Made by a program: the position numbers and the translations under genes. Positions 11,070-22,916 of a stretch of DNA of 64,000 nucleotides are shown here, in pieces (the stretch's first letter is position 1; every line of letters begins with the position of its first letter). Below the pieces are notes generated by a model. It saw nothing but the letters and a program-made list of their open reading frames with translations, made no database searches and had not been told where the DNA came from. Origin of the DNA: Jaltomata sinuosa (Eukaryota; Streptophyta; Magnoliopsida; Solanales; Solanaceae); the NCBI GenBank assembly GCA_003996215.1, contig QJPP01003528.1:167465-231464 (forward strand). The letters run 5' to 3'.

Positions 11070-13909
11070 GCACCTCAAGCTGGAATTGAGTCGGAATTAA
11101 AGAGATGAGGATATTTGGCCTTCATGGCCTCTTTCGCTTCCCAAGTAGCACCTTCAACAAGCTGATTCCTCCAAAGGACCTTTACCAAAGCGACTTCTTT
11201 GTTCCGTAACCTCTGAATCTGACGATCAATAAGGAAACATGGAAAACTGGATGAACCGCTTCCAACTCCGTTGGCAACTCCAACTCATAAGCAACACTAC
11301 CAACTCTCCTCGAAATCTGATAAGGACCTACAAAACGGGGACTAAGTTTTCCTTTCTTGCCAAACCTTATTACACCCTTCATGGGTGACACCTTAAGGAA
11401 AACCCAATCATCAACTTCAAATTCTAACTCCCTTCTTCGCACATCCGCATAAGATTTTTGTCGACTCTAAGCGGTCTTCAACCTTTCCCGAATAATCTGA
11501 ACTTTCTCCATAGTCTCATGAATCGAATTTGGACTAATCAAGGCTGCCTCACCAACCTCGAACCAATCAATAGGAGATCTACACCTCCGGCCATAAAGTG
11601 CCTCATATGGAGCCATTTGGATGCTAGAGTGAAAGTTGTTGTTGTAGGCAAATTCGATAAGAGGTAAGTGATCGTCCTAATTTCCTTTGAAGTCAATAAC
11701 ACAAGCCCTCAACATATCCTCCAAAGTCTGAATAGTGCGCTCGGCCTGGCCATCCGTTTGAGGGTGAAAAGTTGTGCTAAGCTTCACCTTAGTACAAAGA
11801 CCTTTCTGAAATGACCTCCAAAACTGAGATGTAAATTGAGGATCTCTATCCGAAATGATAGACAAGGGAACACCATGCAATCTTACTATCTCCCGAATGT
11901 AGAGTCTAGCATAATCATCCGCTGTATTCGCAGTTTTAACAGCCAAGAAATGGGATGACTTGGTCATCCGGTCGACAATCACCCAAATGGAATCATGTTG
12001 CCTTCGAGTACGAGGCAAACCCGTAATAAAGTCTATATTGATTGCTTCCCATTTCCAAGTGGGAAGGTCAATATCCTGAAGCATACCACCTGGTCTTTGA
12101 TGTTTCACCTTTACCTGTTGATAGTTGGGACACTTAGCCACAAACCCGGCTATGTCCTTCTTCATACCATTCCACCAAAAGACTTCCCGCAGATCACGGT
12201 ATATCTTAGTGGCACCTGGATGATTAGAGTATCTAGAACTGTGAGCCTCGAACAAAATCTGCTGTCTCAACCCATCAACATCTGGAACACACAAGCGACC
12301 CTGATAACGAAGCACACCATCTCCCCCTTGGGAGAAAACCTTTACCCTTTGTTGACGAACTGCACCCTTAAGCTGAAGTAGAACGGGATCTTGGTCTTGC
12401 TTGACTTTCACCTCAGCCACTAGGGATGATTCAGCACCATTAGTCACAATCACATCACCTTCGGTCGATTCCATAAGGCGAACTCCCAACCGAGCAAGCC
12501 TATGAACTTCTTTAACCAATTCCTTCCTTTCACCTTCGATGGAAGCTACACTTCCCATGGAAAATCTACTCAAAGCATCTGCCACAACGTTGGACTTACC
12601 CTGATGGTAAAGCACACTCATATCATAATCCTTAAGGATCTCAAGCCATCTTCTTTGTCGCAAATTCAATTTTTTTTTTGTGAACACATATTGAAGACTC
12701 TTATGATCGGTGAAAGCATCCACATGCATACCATACAAGTAATGTCTCCAAATTTTCAAAGCAAAAACCACGGCTGCTAGCTCAAGATCATGAGTGGGAT
12801 AGTTCTTCTCATGTACCTTAAGCTATCTCGAGGCATAAACAATCACCTTGCCCCGTTGCATCAAAACACAACCCAAACCAATTCTGGAGGCATCACAATA
12901 CACAACAAAATCATCAAGGCCCTCGGGTAGGGCCATCACTGTAGCTGTAGTCAATCGAGCCTTCAATTCCTGAAAACTTTTCTCACAAGAGTCGGACCAC
13001 TGAAACTTCACTTTTTTCTGAGTCAATCGGGTCAATGGGGAAGCAAGGGAAGAAAACCCTTCCACAAACCTCCTATAGTAACCAGCCAAACCCAAGAAGC
13101 TTCTAATATCGGATGGGGAAGTGGTTCTAGGCCAGTTCTTTACCACCTCAATCTTTTGAGAGTCAACCCGAATACCATCTTTAGTCACAATATGACCCAG
13201 AAAAGCAACAGACTGCATCCAAAACTCGCACTTGCTAAACTTAGCAAACAATTGTCTATCCTTGAGAGTTTGCAACACAACTCTCAAGTGATCCACATGC
13301 TCCTCTTCACTCCGAGAGTAGATGAGGATATCATCAATGAAAACAATCACAAACATATCCAAATACTATTTGAACACACGGTTCAATCCATAAATGCTGC
13401 AGGAGCATTAGTTAGACCAAAAGACATAACAACAAACTCATAATGACCATACCGAGTCCTGAAGGCTGTCTTTGGGATATCACACTCCCGAACTCAAAGC
13501 TGATGATAACCAGATCTAAGGTTGATTTTAGAGAAGAAACTAGCACCCTGAAGTTGATCGAACAAGTCATCAATCTAGGAATGGGATACTTATTCTTGAT
13601 TATGACCTTGTTCAATTGACGATGATCAATACACATTCTAAGAGATCCATCTTTACCCCAAGGTGAAATACTAGGCCTGATAAAACCCTTATCAAGCAAG
13701 TCTTTCAGCTGATCTTTCTACTCCTTGAGTTCTACGGGGGCCATTCTATAAGGAGGAATAGAGATAGGATTCGTATCTAGAAGAAGATCTATCCCAAAGT
13801 CAATTTCTCGCTCGGGAGGAACTCCGAGCAAATCATCAGGGAACACTTCTAGGAATTCATTCACAACAAAAACAGACTGAATAGTCGGGGTCTCGGACTC
13901 CGTGTCCAT
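11070..13909 (-). pseudogene. chromovirus 1 pol relic (RT, RNase H, integrase, chromodomain)
   Basis: Minus-strand pol, read right to left. RT spans about 13740-12960, with GFIRPSISPWG, the substrate-binding region QLNKVIIKNKYPIPR, and the catalytic FIDD box at about 13330-13338. RNase H (about 12910-12560) has YCDAS, TDHKSLQ and NVVADALSR. Integrase (12330-11500) has the H-H-C-C zinc region, with CPNYQQ in place of the usual second cysteine, then core residues in IDFITGLP, SDRDPQF and the E of QAERTIQTLE. The GPYQI/HPVFHVSLL C-terminal module (to about 11230) is followed, across a frame change, by a chromodomain-like ATWEAKEAM block near 11090-11140. Stops at about 13910, 13716, 12822, 11676 and others, plus frameshifts, disable it. 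Confidence 0.9.
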
Positions 13910-13912
13910 AAC

Positions 13913-15554
13913 TCAAACTATATGATAGACATAACCCTTAGAAACTATCTTCCTAGCCTTAAGATAAGATATGAAATGACCCTTCGAAGAAGAGGGACTA
14001 CCTTGCCATTCTAGGACAGGTTCATTAGGAAACTTGAAACTAACCACACGATTGCGGCAATCAACTGAGGCATAACAAGCATACAACCAATACATACCAA
14101 GAATGATATCGAAATCAGTCATCTCCAACTCTAATAAATCCGCTGAAGTGACTCTATTAAGGACTGAGATAGGGCAATTTCGATAGACTCTTTCGGCTAG
14201 GACTGACTCACCAACAGGAGTATAAACATAAAAGGGTTCTAAAAGCAATTCAGGACGAACCTCAAACTTACAAGCCACATAAAAGGTTACAAAAGATAAG
14301 GATGCACTGGGATCCAATAAGGCATACACATCAAGAGAGAAGACTTTCAACATACCAGTAACCACATATGGAGAACTCTAATAATCTTGGCGGGAGGACA
14401 TGGCATAAAGACGGTTCTGGCGCTGACCACAAAAACTAGAAGTTGTGCCCTGCGGGGCTGGTCTACCACCTGAAGCTGCTGGGGTAGACTGAGTCCTACC
14501 ACCTCCCTGCCCCTTTCTAGCTGAAGGGAAATCCTTGATACGATGCCCAGTCTGACCACAACCAAAGCAACCATTTGAACTGGCCAAACACTCGCCAACA
14601 TGATTCTTCCCACACTTAGCACAAGATTGGTAGGAGGGTCCCTTAGCAATACTACCCTAAGACTGGGAATAAGAACCGTGCCCCCTACCACTCTGATCAT
14701 AGCGAGGCTTCTGAGCCTGGGTAGGAGCACTAGCAGAAGAGTGAACAGGATCTGATGACTTCTTCTAGAAAGAAGAGTGATGTAGACCTCTGGACCTATG
14801 ATAACCAAAACCCGATCCCTCGGATCTACCCCTCTTGTTCTCCCTAGCCATCTCCTTTAGTTTATCACCCTCAATATGATGGGCATGAGTCATGACATGA
14901 GAAATGTTCATGTCACTCAACAACAAACTAGACCTACACTCCTTCTTCACCATATCAGAAACACCATATATGAATTTTCTCATTTGATCATGCGGGTCCG
15001 CTACCATGGAGGGAGCATACCTAGACAACTGAGTGAACTTCAAACTATACTCTTTCACCGACATCGAACCTTGTCTCAAGTTCACAAATTTCTCCACTTT
15101 CACTTGCCTCAACTCACGGGGAAAGAACCTATCAAGAAAGGCCCTCCTCAAAACACTCTCAAGTCATGGGGACCGCATCTCTCACTCTAGCCTCCTTCCA
15201 TTGCGTGAACCAAATATAAGCCACATCCTTGGATTGATAGGATGCAATCTCAACACAATCAACACCCGCTACTTACATAACCTCAAAGATCTTCTTTACT
15301 TCATCAATAAAGTTGTGCGGGTCCTCTCCCACTTTCAAACCCCAAAACTTTGGTGGGTTCATATGGATAAAGTCATGAACTCGAGCCGCTACCTCACCTT
15401 GAGGATGAGCAGGGGCAGGAGCCTGTTGGTTTGCCAAAGCCTGAGCTAGTAGATGAATAGCATTCCTAAACTCATCATTCATGACATCGGGAACCAGAAC
15501 TTGAGGAGAGGAATTTTGAGAGGCTCGGGGAGGCATAGCATGTCGAGAAGGCAT
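13913..15554 (-). pseudogene. chromovirus 1 gag and protease relic
   Basis: Minus-strand start of the polyprotein. ATG at 15554 begins MPSRHAMPPRAS; the retrotransposon gag (capsid) block follows with HMNPPKFWGLKVGEDPHNFI (15370-15300) and, after frame breaks, FLDRFFPRELRQ (about 15140) and MSVKEYSLKFTQLSRYAP. The nucleocapsid knuckle CFGCGQTGHRIKD lies at about 14575-14530 with its last cysteine changed to F. The retropepsin-like active site appears as LLDPSAS (about 14310), where DSGAS or DPGAS is usual, so catalytic spacing is altered. The protein is broken by stops and at least two frameshifts. The leader from 15555 to 15750 separates gag from the PBS. Confidence 0.87.
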
Positions 15555-15750
15555 AATCTGAAACGCATAAGATACGGATTAGAGGAATATTACACTTAAG
15601 CTCTTTCGCACGATGTGATCATGAAAGAAGTGAAGTTTCTTTTCTAAGACACCTCATAGCTTCCCTTTCATATGTGTGGCACGCTTCACACACATGAAAG
15701 AGACTCTAATCGATGTGGCTTTCAAACATCCTAGGACTCTTGAACCTGAG

Positions 15751-15762
15751 GCTCTGATACCA
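15751..15762 (-). other. primer-binding site of chromovirus 1 (initiator tRNA-Met)
   Basis: The plus strand GCTCTGATACCA is the reverse complement of TGGTATCAGAGC, the classic site complementary to the 3' end of plant initiator tRNA-Met. It lies four bases inside the right LTR, which confirms minus orientation. Confidence 0.93.
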
Positions 15763-15766
15763 AGTT

Positions 15767-17840
15767 TGTCATGCCCCGAGGTTACCCCCTAGACGTAACA
15801 CCAGACTCGGGACCACAAGGATCCCATGTTAATCCTTGGTCATAGCATTCTCAAGCATAACAAAGAAATAAGCGGAAGCATAATACGGAAATCCAATAAG
15901 GAAATATCAATAAGGGTCTAAGGGCTACATACATATAATATCCAACGAAAGAAACTCGAATACAAACTATGTCTGAGAGCCTCTAGTCATAACAACAAGA
16001 GTTGCTAGGATAAGACCCTAGATAACTCGGAGTATATAAGTGAAGCTAACATAAGGAAAATCATAACTAGTCCTTGAACCATGAGGACTCACCACGGCTG
16101 ACCAAGGACGTGGCCTGAGACTCTAACCACGAAGCTGTGAAGGAGTATCTGAGTCTGCATCATAAAAGGATACAGCGCAATATGCGTTAGTACTATGGAA
16201 TGTACTAAGTATGTGAGTGATGCATAGGTAAGGAAAACATGCCTTAAAAATGTACTTCGAACATAATTCGTGCATAATGAAATATCATGAAAAGATATCA
16301 ATATGAAAAGCTAAATCATAAGGCAAAAGCCAACTTAAAGGTGATAGTTCATGAAAAGTTCATAAAGCTTAGAAAACTTGAAATCAAGACATACGGAAGT
16401 TTCTTATAACCGACATGAGACCACGTGAGCTACGTGGAATCTAACTATATAACCCCAGATAGCAAAGTTAACTTTGAACCCTGCCAAGGAACAAGCCACC
16501 ATATCCAACTATAAAACCCAAGTTGGCAAAGCTGTCCTATGCCCTGCTAAGGCAAGGACACCATATATAAAGACGTGGATCCACTCTCATAAGCCTTTAA
16601 GGCACATATCATATCATATCATATCATGACCTACGCTAGCAACGTAGTTTATGGGACTAAGGGTACTCTCACCCCGTTCTCTCGATGCTAAATACTACTC
16701 CCAAAATATGCACATGTAGCTCATAATCATAAAGGCATACTCTCATGCCAAATCTTATTCATAAGCATGAAAACACATCGGGTATCATGCAACTTTCTTA
16801 TCATAGTTCGTAAAGCTTAGCATAGCCATAATTCAAAAATATAATTTTCTTTCTAAATTCATACTTAAAGAATTAGGCATGCAATTTCATAAATACATAA
16901 AGGCCATGATATCTAATCATGCCAAGTTTCTCTTGAAAATATGCAAATTCATGGGTTCATGTTAGAAATCCACTTTTATGCTTGGGCTTTCAAAATCAAT
17001 AAGGAAATCATAATCAAATCATGATAAATCAATAAGAAACCATGAATTTAAACATAGGAACTGATTCATAAACTTTCCCCAATTTAGATCAAAATCCTAA
17101 TTTCATAAGCTCATATTTCAACATAAGAATTGGGGATTTTGGGCACAAGGGTAGAAGGAAGCCATTGCTAAAGACACACATACCTTGGTGGAAGATTACC
17201 CACTTGATTGGAAAAGATTTTGGAGACTTGACTTGGAGCTTGAGACTTGAGCTTGAGAGAAGAATTTCCCTTTTGGGTGAAGAATGAGATGCTTAGGATA
17301 GACTTAGGGTAATATGGGTGAAAACCCTTCTAAAAGTAGTCAAAACAACTTCACTTAATTCATAATAGGGTGGGAAATGACCAAAGTACCCCTAGGATTT
17401 AATTAAAAGAAAGCTGGAAATTTGGTCAACTTTAGTGACCACGAGTGGAGTCTACGAATCGTAGACTTTTCCATGACTCGTGGACTGCTAGTCATGGAAG
17501 ATGCCCGAAATTCAACCTGCAGGGAACTTTCTACTGTTCAATAGGATGACTCGTGAAAACTTCCACGAGTCGTAGAACCTAATCGTGGAACTCAAGGGAG
17601 TTTGACTAATCTCTGATCGACTTCCACGAGTCAACAGTACGACTCGTAGAAACTGCTACGAGTCGTGAAAGTGACTCGTGGTGGTCAGTACTAAAGTTTG
17701 TCTGAAGGACTGGGATCACGAGTCACTCCCACAACTCGTGGAACCTTCAACGACTCATGGACTTGACCCGTGGTTCTTGAAACTTGGATTTTTGTGAAGT
17801 TTCCATCTTGGATAGCTCGATACGTGTACGGGGTGTTACA
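15767..17840 (-). repeat. 5' LTR of chromovirus 1 (right copy)
   Basis: Begins TGTCATGCCCCGAGG and ends GGGGTGTTACA; pairs with 8773-10842. In the element's own orientation this is the promoter-bearing LTR. It carries the word array at 17438-17790. Differences from the left copy cluster at CG-containing words, as expected from methylation-driven decay (inference). Confidence 0.95.
17438..17790 (-). promoter_or_regulatory. U3 array of CACGAGTC/GACTCGTG words (right LTR)
   Basis: Second copy of the array described at 10440-10790. Several words that are intact in one LTR are changed in the other by single C/T or G/A substitutions, for example CACGACTC versus CATGACTC. The number and order of words are otherwise kept. 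Confidence 0.7.
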
Positions 17841-20800
17841 CCTTTCACATGGTGGAATGGTAGGGCGAGCGATAACTGTATATTTGAAAGAATTGACTGA
17901 ATCTTTGTAAACCAGAAAATGCAGACTTAGCTTAACAAAATAGAGGTGGAACACTTAGCTAGAACAGGGCCAGATCATGCCCCTTTGTTATTCACTTGTG
18001 AGGAGATTGCAACCACTTTTACGAAGCCTTTCAAGTTTCTGATGTTTTGTACAAAACATGACACTTTTGTAGATGTGTTATCTCATAATTGGATAACAAC
18101 TGTTTCTGACAATCCTTTTATTGAGTTCAAAGGGAAACTGAAAAGAATGAAGTCTACTTTATCAAAATGGAGCAAAGAGACCTATGGTGAAATTTTTAAA
18201 CAGTTGACTATCAGGGAAGAAATTATCAAGATCAAATAACAACTCTTTCAGGAGGATCGAACCGTGAAGAATATAATGTTTATGCACAAAGCACAGGCAG
18301 AATACAAGAGATATCTACACTTTGAAGAAGAAGAATATTGGAAGCAGAATGCTGGCATTGATTGGTTTGTAGAATTAGATAAAAATATCAGGTGTTTCCA
18401 TAGCTTGGTAAATGGGATAAGATGAAGATTACAACTAAAGAAAATCCAAAATGAACATGGAGACTAGTTAGAAGAAAAAGATCAGATTGCAGCTCAAGCT
18501 ATAAGTTTCTATCAAAAATAGTTTACTCAAGAAAGAGATGCAATTATATTTTCTTTATTGAGGAACATTCCTAATGTCCGAAAAACTTACTTATGCTCCA
18601 TTCCAAATGCAAACGAATTTAGAAATGATTTTTCAACTTAAATAGAGATAGTTCAAGTGATCCAGATGATTTTACAGGAAGTTTCTACCAAGTGTGTTGG
18701 GACATAGTAGGTGGAGATATAGTAAAACTGGTACAATCTTTTTTCTCTAGAAATACTATTTCTAAATCAATAACTCATACTAATTTGGTCCTCCTTCCTA
18801 AAAAGAATGAGATCCTAACATTTTCTAATATGAGGCTAATTAGTCTGAGCAACTTTATTAATAAGGTTATGTCGAGAGTGTACATGATAGATTGGAGTCA
18901 GTCCTTTCTAGACTGATATCGTCCAACCAATCTGGTTTTGTGAAGGGAAGAAACATCATTGAGAATGTCCTTTGACCCAAGAGATTGTTACAAGTATCAT
19001 AAAGAGAGGTAAGCCTGCAAATGTCATAATTAAGCTGGACATGTCAAAAGCTTATGACAGAGTTTTTTGGTTCTTCTTGACTAAGGTATTGAGGAGAATG
19101 GGTTTCTCAAATGAGTTTTTAGATATCATCTAGAGACTGGTTGTTCATAACTGGTACTCAATCTTAATTAATGGTCAGGCTCGTAGCTTTTTTACTCAAC
19201 TAGGAGAGTGAAACAAGGAGATCCATTATCCCCAGCTTTGTTCATTTTAGCTGCATAGGTTCTTTCCAGAGCTCTGGATGCTCTTTTTGATCACAACCAG
19301 TATGTTGGATATGTTTACCTAAGTGGAGTGCCCAATTGAATCATCTTGCTTATTATCATATTTGCATCAGCTCATAGAGAGTCCTTGGAATTGATTATGC
19401 AAACTCTTCAGGACTATGAGACTCAATCAGGACAGAAGATCAATAAGCAGAAGAATTCATTTTTTATGCATCAAAATGTTGATAATAATATTAAAGAAAT
19501 GGTGGAACAGTGTACTGGAATGACCAGAGGTAAGTTTTCCATAATCTATTTAGGTTGTCCTATCACTATGCAAGAAAGAGAAAATTCCACTATTCTGAGC
19601 CTATCAAGAAGGTTAAAGACAAACTGCAAGCATGGAAGGGTACAATGCTTTCCTATGATGGGAAAGAGGTCTTTATTACCAGTGTTTTACAGAGTATACC
19701 TATTCATGTGCTTGCTGCTATTGTACCTCCTAAGTGTGTGATCAAAAAACTCCACAAAATCTTTGCAAAGTTCTTTTGGAGCAATAAGAAATCTGGTAGA
19801 AGCAAGCACTGGGCTGCTTGGGACAAGGTTTGTTTACCTAAACAAGAGGGTGGCTTAGGATTTAGATCCTTATTTGATGTTTTACATGCTATGTATGCTA
19901 AATTGTGGTGGAAATTTAGAACAGGCAGATCTCTGTAAACCAACTATATGTGGAACAAATACTATGAAAAAAATCATTCCCACCCTGGTGGAATGGAGAG
20001 GTGGATCACAACTGTGAAAAATGATGCTTACTAATAGGGAGAAGCTTGAAAAGAATATATGGTGGGAACCAAGAGATGAATCTTCTAGTATCTGGTTTGA
20101 TAATTGGTCTAAGTTAGGACCTCTTCATCTCTTTTAGGAAGGCGTTCAGATGCATCACTCTATGGTAGATATTGTAGAATTTATAGGAGAAGGGGGCTGG
20201 AATTTTGACATAATGCATCAGTATCTCCCAGTTAATGTTATTGAGTATGTCAGACAGTCCATGGGTCAAATTCCATTTCTGACAATTATGATAAACCCTG
20301 GTGGCTATTAACAAGCACATGTAAATTTACAGTGACCAGTGCTTGGGATTTACTAAGAAGCAGAAATGATAGATCAGATTACTACAAGAATAATTGGGTT
20401 AAAGGCTTACCGTTTAAGATTTCCTTTTTTCACATAGAGATTATGGAGAGCTAAAGTTTCAGTTGGTGCTGTTCTAACAAACTGGAATCCCAAAATTGAT
20501 CTGAATTGCTTATATTATACAGTCCCGTTGCTTGAGACTGTTGAACGTCTTTTCCTAAAGGGAGAAGTGGCCACAAAGATCTGGGATTATTACAATAGGG
20601 CAACAGGTCTGTAAAGCCCATAGATTCAAGTGAAGCAATTTGTTTTGAAATAGTAGGAGGCTCCGGAAATGCCAAAGTCAAAACAGTTTTCTTTGTTATT
20701 CCTATAATCATTCTGTGGTGCATATGAAAATGGAGGAATACTACTCTTCATGGGGGTCCTACTCTACTGGAAAGGTTATTTATGATATTAATTCCATTAT

Positions 20801-21300
20801 TCTTAAGTTTTTCAGACCTAGATACCCATGAATTCAGAACTTCCCTACCTCTTGGCCTCTAATGGTAAAGATCTTGGAGGAGTACAAACCTATGTTTCAC
20901 TATAAGATTGTTAGATGGTTAACTTATGTTTCACTATAATATTGTTAGATGGTTACCCCCTCTTACTCCCTGGTTTAAATGCAATACTTATGGGGCTTCC
21001 AGGGAAAACTCGGGTCCCATCTTTTCAGCTTTTTATGTAAAGAACAAGGATGGGGACATAATGGGTGCTAAGGTTTTAGTATTCCTGACACCACCAATAT
21101 TGTGGCTAAATCTTTTGCTATCAGAGAAGGTCTAATTTATTGTGTGGAGAGACAGTGGTTACCACTCATAATTGAAACAAACTCTCTGAATGATACACAC
21201 TCTGGATAGTAGTTGGGAAGTCCCTCAGAGTGTGATCTTGGAGGTCAACTCCATTAACAGACTAAGGGAAGGATTTCAAGTCCAATTCTAGCACATCCTA
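17841..21300 (+). pseudogene. LINE ORF2 relic, rest of endonuclease to RNase H
   Basis: Continues in frame from NPF as FTWWNGRASDNCIFERID, followed by TGA and later TAG where sense codons stood, then GPDHAPLL, the end of the endonuclease. RT follows with LVLLPKK (about 18780-18800) and LDMSKAYDRVF (about 19036-19068). The catalytic FADD box is missing: a short deletion near 19350 joins the preceding HLA directly to the downstream IFASAHRES-like block. The thumb/zf-RVT part has HWAAWDKVCLPKQEGGLGF (19808-19865) and a PWW...SAWDLLR block (20290-20365). The RNase H-like domain at about 20950-21280 starts WFKCNTYGAS, with Tyr where the first catalytic Asp is usual. Many stops and frameshifts; a 34-base duplication lies at 20891-20958. 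Confidence 0.87.
20891..20958 (+). repeat. 34-bp tandem duplication in LINE ORF2
   Basis: Two adjacent copies of a 34-base unit beginning TATGTTTCACTATAA and ending GTTAGATGGTTA (periodicity 20891 to 20925). It shifts the frame just before the RNase H domain. Its size is almost the same as the ORF1 duplication at 6836-6905. Confidence 0.85.
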
Positions 21301-22545
21301 AAGAAGGGACACACGTTGGTTGATTCTATTGCTAACCTAGCTTTTAATTTTGCAGGCACAATCCATATGGACTCTTTCCAGGATATACCAATAACAGGGA
21401 GTAAAATACTCAACTTGGACGAAAAAAGTACTCCACAAGTTTGAATCAGACAAGGCAAAAGAAGCACAACATGAGTCATACACAACAAAGGAAGTATCCC
21501 CATCAGAATAACAACTGTGTTAAAACATTTCAAGACAAGACAAGGCAAAAGAAGTACTACTGCATCTTTTTAATCAAATTTCAACTCATTACAGCTAATT
21601 ACATAATTCAGGAAGACAGTAATGCATTTCAAATTGCATAAATATTAAGGGGGGGGGGCAATAACAGATTGTTTAGTGCCTGAAGAATTTTCTACTGATT
21701 TGACATACCATACACCTGGTGAGAGCTCTGAGGTGTCCATAATGGTATCAAATCAAGGCATAAGGACATCCTACTCAACCCCCCTTTATTCTACTATAAT
21801 CTGATCTTTACCGTCTTTCGTCCTACAATAAGTTCGATACATGGTCAATCACAACTAGTATTACTCTAAGATTTGACATTTTTTTCTTGCTTTCTTCCTG
21901 ATGGTGGTATTAACCTCCTAAGAGGTTTAACCCATCGAAAATAGCAGAAATGAAGTGTTCGAGATCTAGGTTATACAAAACATCTGACTTGTAAAGTATC
22001 TATTGCTTCTTGTCTTTGAAGAGGGTGATCTGGACATCGATTCTTAGACAAAGAGACTGGTTTCATCTCCAACACCAGATCTAGTTCTGCTTCATTCTTC
22101 TGCTCCTCCCAGTGAAGATATAATTTCTCACGAGGCCATCAATGTTAGAACTAAACACCTGCAGACCCATCTTTGACGATTTCGGCTCCATTGGGCTTCT
22201 CCTCCAACGACCGTCACCACCAGAGCTCTGCTAGCTCTATCGGCGAATCTCAGAGCTTAGATGCCTAATTGATGCTTTATCTTCTAGCTGATATTTTGTT
22301 GTTGTCCGAAGTTCGACCAGTTTGTCTATTGTAATATTGGGCTTCTATGCCCAATTACATTCGTTTTTATGATTATAAAAATCTAGCCAGTTAGGCCTTT
22401 TGATTAAAAAAAAATCTTTAATTTTGTAGTCTTAAATATGTCATGTGGAAAGTTAGAATTAAAGAGTTGGTAAAAAGGAAAAAATTATTTTTTTTGAAAC
22501 GGATTAAAAAGGAAAACAAGTCAATCAAATTGAAACGGATATATT

Positions 22546-22916
22546 ATTTTAATTTTTTTTAAAAATCTTTTGATTGGAAGTCTTTTCATCTTTCATTACC
22601 TTTCTACTTTAATTTAGAAATAAATTTAAAAAGTACAAATTAAGGAGAAGAAAAAGCAAAAAATGAAGAAAAATAATTGAAACTTTAAACAAGGTTTTAA
22701 TTTATTTAAGGAATGTCAATAATTTTCTTGCCAATATTAGAATGTTTGTTAGAATGTTTATAAATGGAGAGGAACGGCGCATTTTGCAGAGTACCATGGA
22801 AAAGTCACTTTATTCCCCACAAGTTGTGTGCCTTAAATGTTGTTCAACTCAAAAGTCACTTCATCTTCCTATATACCCTTTTCTATTTTGTTTCAACAAC
22901 GCCAAGAGAAATAGCT
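22546..22916 (+). promoter_or_regulatory. A+T-rich upstream region of the zinc-finger gene
   Basis: Between the MITE end and the gene start there are two TATA-like boxes: TTTATAAATGG at about 22755-22766 and CTATATACCC at about 22870-22879. The first would give a 5' UTR of roughly 130 bases; the second only about 15-20. The first is therefore the more likely, but both are inference. The MITE ends within 400 bases of the start codon, so the promoter abuts the nested elements. Confidence 0.4.

Larger units (their letters stand above)
8773..17840 (-). mobile_element. complete Ty3/gypsy chromovirus, 9,068 bp, degenerate
   Basis: Two LTRs of 2,070 and 2,074 bp (8773-10842 and 15767-17840), each TG...CA, flank a minus-strand gag-pol relic. 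Target duplication CCTTT lies at 8768-8772 and 17841-17845. Primer-binding site (15751-15762, complementary to initiator tRNA-Met) and polypurine tract (10843-10856) are in the right places. Domain order gag, protease, RT, RNase H, integrase, then a chromodomain-like tail, marks the chromovirus clade; the LTR family differs from the long-LTR family elsewhere in the window. It sits in the LINE endonuclease. Non-autonomous now because of numerous stops. Confidence 0.95.
5883..22415 (+). mobile_element. L1-type LINE, split by a chromovirus
   Basis: A non-LTR retrotransposon with ORF1 (DUF4283-like plus zinc knuckle), ORF2 (endonuclease, reverse transcriptase, zf-RVT-like region, RNase H) and a poly-A end (22406-22414). 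Target duplication CTTTAAT lies at 5876-5882 and 22416-22422. Net LINE length without the nested 9,073-base insertion (element plus duplicated target) is about 7.5 kb, near full length for a plant L1. Its 3' UTR (about 21380-22405) contains an unusual run of nine G at 21650-21658. Many stops, frameshifts and two 34-35 bp tandem duplications show it is dead. Confidence 0.9.
5764..22545. mobile_element. MITE split by the LINE insertion (two halves)
   Basis: The left half, 5764-5882, starts near 'ttctctcggtttcaattag' and runs to 'aagccctttaat'. The right half, 22416-22545, resumes 'ctttaattttgtagtc' and ends in 'caaattgaaacggatata', whose reverse complement matches the left terminus (TIRs about 30 bases, imperfect). 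The order of blocks (general 'tcttgtggtcttaaa', then 'catgtggaaagttagaatta') matches one continuous MITE type common in Solanaceae, as I recall it. The flanking target duplication was not resolved. Only the two halves are MITE; the middle is the LINE and its nested chromovirus. Confidence 0.75.

Noticed and set aside
21650..21658. Run of nine G, as a possible telomere-like or quadruplex signal
   Set aside because: It is one isolated run in the LINE 3' UTR; a single G-run cannot form an intramolecular quadruplex.
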